From Natrinema sp. CBA1119 (GTDB lineage: Archaea > Halobacteriota > Halobacteria > Halobacteriales > Natrialbaceae): 64,000 bases of DNA. Below are positions 63,114-64,000 of this stretch, piece after piece. Location of the stretch: NCBI RefSeq assembly GCF_002572525.1, contig NZ_PDBS01000001.1, positions 2,480,001 through 2,544,000 on the forward strand, read 5' to 3'. The notes beneath the pieces were generated by a model, which saw nothing but the letters and a program-made list of their open reading frames with translations, was not told the origin of the DNA and did not search any database. Each line of letters opens with the position of its first letter. Position 1 is the first letter of the stretch. Made by a program: the position numbers and the translations under genes.

Positions 63114-64000
63114 GGGTACCCTCTTCGGCTCCGTCACTGCCTTCGTCGTTTTCGACACCCGATTCACCGCCCTCGCTCTCGATACCCAGTCGAGCACAGA
63201 CCGCCTCGAGCCGGTCCCTGACCTCGCCCATCCGGCCCTCGGGGATGAGCGAGAGCGCGCCGCCCATCGCGACGCCCTCCTTGGCCTCGCCGGCGCAGTA
63301 GCGCGCCATCGCGACGTGATCGCGCTCGTCGAAGCCGGGATCGGTGACGGTCACCTCGCAGGCGAAGCGCTCGCAGGCGTCCGTCAGTCGGTCCCCCTGT
63401 TCGTCGGCCACGAACGAGGTGGTCGCGATCGATAGCGGCGCGTCGATCCCGGCGTGACGCAACAGGGCTGCGACGGCGACCATCTGGGTCCCGCCGGCCA
63501 GCGTCACGTCGGTGCCGGCCTCGAGCGCGCCGGCTGCGATTCCGGTCACCGTCGGTTGGACGGGATCCCCCACGGCTTCGATCGCCTCGAGGGGCGCACC
63601 GTCGCAGTCGCCCGGCTCGAGGTCGCTCGCGGCCAGCGCCTCGTCGACGACTCGACGCTTGCGCTCGATCGGATTCTCGGGCAGCGAGGAGGAGACGCCG
63701 GCGGGTTCGCCGAGCGCGGTGAGAACCCCGAGCGCGGTCGTCGTCCCGCCGGGGACCGTCTCGCCGATTACGAGCCGGTCGTCCGGCAGGCTCGCGCCGT
63801 AGTTGGACGCGCGATCGAAGGTCGCTCTCGCGTCCGGCACGGCCACCGATTCGCGGATATCGTCGCCGGGGCCCACGTCGAGGTCGATCGTCGGCGCGGC
63901 CGTCGACTGCGTGAGTCCCGCGTCGATCACCGACACGTCGAAGCCGATCACTTCCCGAACTGCCCGGGTCACGGCGGCGGGCGTCGGACAGCCGTTCGGA
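63103..64000 (-). CDS. CobT-type nicotinate-nucleotide phosphoribosyltransferase (partial)
   Basis: Open to the right edge of the window, so the N-terminus is missing. Visible: IGETVPGGTTTALGVLTALGE, GDPVQPTVTGIAAGALEAGTDVTLAGGTQM and GFDERDHVAMARYCAGEAKEGVAMGGALSLI, as in the archaeal TIGR00303/CobT family. The acidic C-terminal tail ends EEGTHGP. It overlaps the cobD start by 11 bp. It activates lower-ligand bases for cobamide synthesis. Confidence 0.88.
   Translation of the reverse strand, partial: PNGCPTPAAVTRAVREVIGFDVSVIDAGLTQSTAAPTIDLDVGPGDDIRESVAVPDARATFDRASNYGASLPDDRLVIGETVPGGTTTALGVLTALGEPAGVSSSLPENPIERKRRVVDEALAASDLEPGDCDGAPLEAIEAVGDPVQPTVTGIAAGALEAGTDVTLAGGTQMVAVAALLRHAGIDAPLSIATTSFVADEQGDRLTDACERFACEVTVTDPGFDERDHVAMARYCAGEAKEGVAMGGALSLIPEGRMGEVRDRLEAVCARLGIESEGGESGVENDEGSDGAEEGTHGP

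Overview
The window is haloarchaeal chromosomal DNA. The genes are GC-rich with strongly acidic, Asp/Glu-rich products, exported proteins mostly carry twin-arginine (Tat) signals, promoters have archaeal TATA boxes with short leaders, and the gene content (aIF1A, Lsm-L37e, archaeal AspRS and TyrRS, GGGP synthase, pantoate kinase, bacterioruberin genes, bacterio-opsin-activator regulators) is that of Halobacteria. The feel is of a Natrialbaceae-like genome (Haloterrigena/Natrinema type); that placement is inference.

Layout. 0-5 kb: Dna2-like helicase/nuclease, then IS605-like hairpin relics, an SPW membrane protein and small hypotheticals. 5.1-8.0 kb: an array of perfect hairpins, then a lower-GC island (a membrane protein, a Tat-exported cysteine-containing protein and a decayed ISH8/IS4 transposase) bracketed by an imperfect ~58 bp direct repeat. 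8-17 kb: housekeeping, including the F420-associated metalloprotease, Lsm-L37e, a threonine-synthase-like protein that lacks the PLP lysine, GGGP synthase, an HTH regulator, a sirtuin and AspRS. 17-24 kb: five tandem, same-strand Tat-exported alpha/beta hydrolases, two with C-terminal ricin-type lectin domains. 24-29 kb: the two archaeal CoA genes (pantoate kinase and phosphopantothenate synthetase) flank a 968-residue membrane protein carrying about 13 YegP/DUF1508-like repeats. 29-33.7 kb: TyrRS, BirA, a universal stress protein and small conserved proteins. 33.8-38.5 kb: a 1553-residue secreted protein with Gln-rich repeats, DUF7282-like repeats and CARDB-like domains. 39-41 kb: bioY-bioM-bioN biotin uptake. 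41-51 kb: a decayed MBL hydrolase, tRNA-Thr(CGU), Trm5, a PRTase, a methyltransferase, glutamate dehydrogenase, a large sensor/bacterio-opsin-activator regulator and MsrB. 52-57 kb: bacterioruberin genes crtB, cruF, lyeJ and crtD. 57-61 kb: aIF1A, a YkgJ-type protein, an FAH-family hydrolase and small proteins. 61-64 kb: translationally coupled cobamide salvage genes cobT-cobD-cbiZ, with cobT running off the end.

Links between genes: BirA (with an N-terminal HTH) and BioYMN supply and attach biotin, and an inverted repeat upstream of bioY could be an operator. CrtB, CruF, LyeJ and CrtD act in sequence towards bacterioruberin. Pantoate kinase and phosphopantothenate synthetase are consecutive steps in CoA synthesis. 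Three dispersed copies of one noncoding repeat, two short tandem repeats and several hairpin clusters occupy the intergenic DNA. Four genes of 47-57 codons (three zinc-finger-like, one ribbon-helix-helix-like) are easily missed and are listed.
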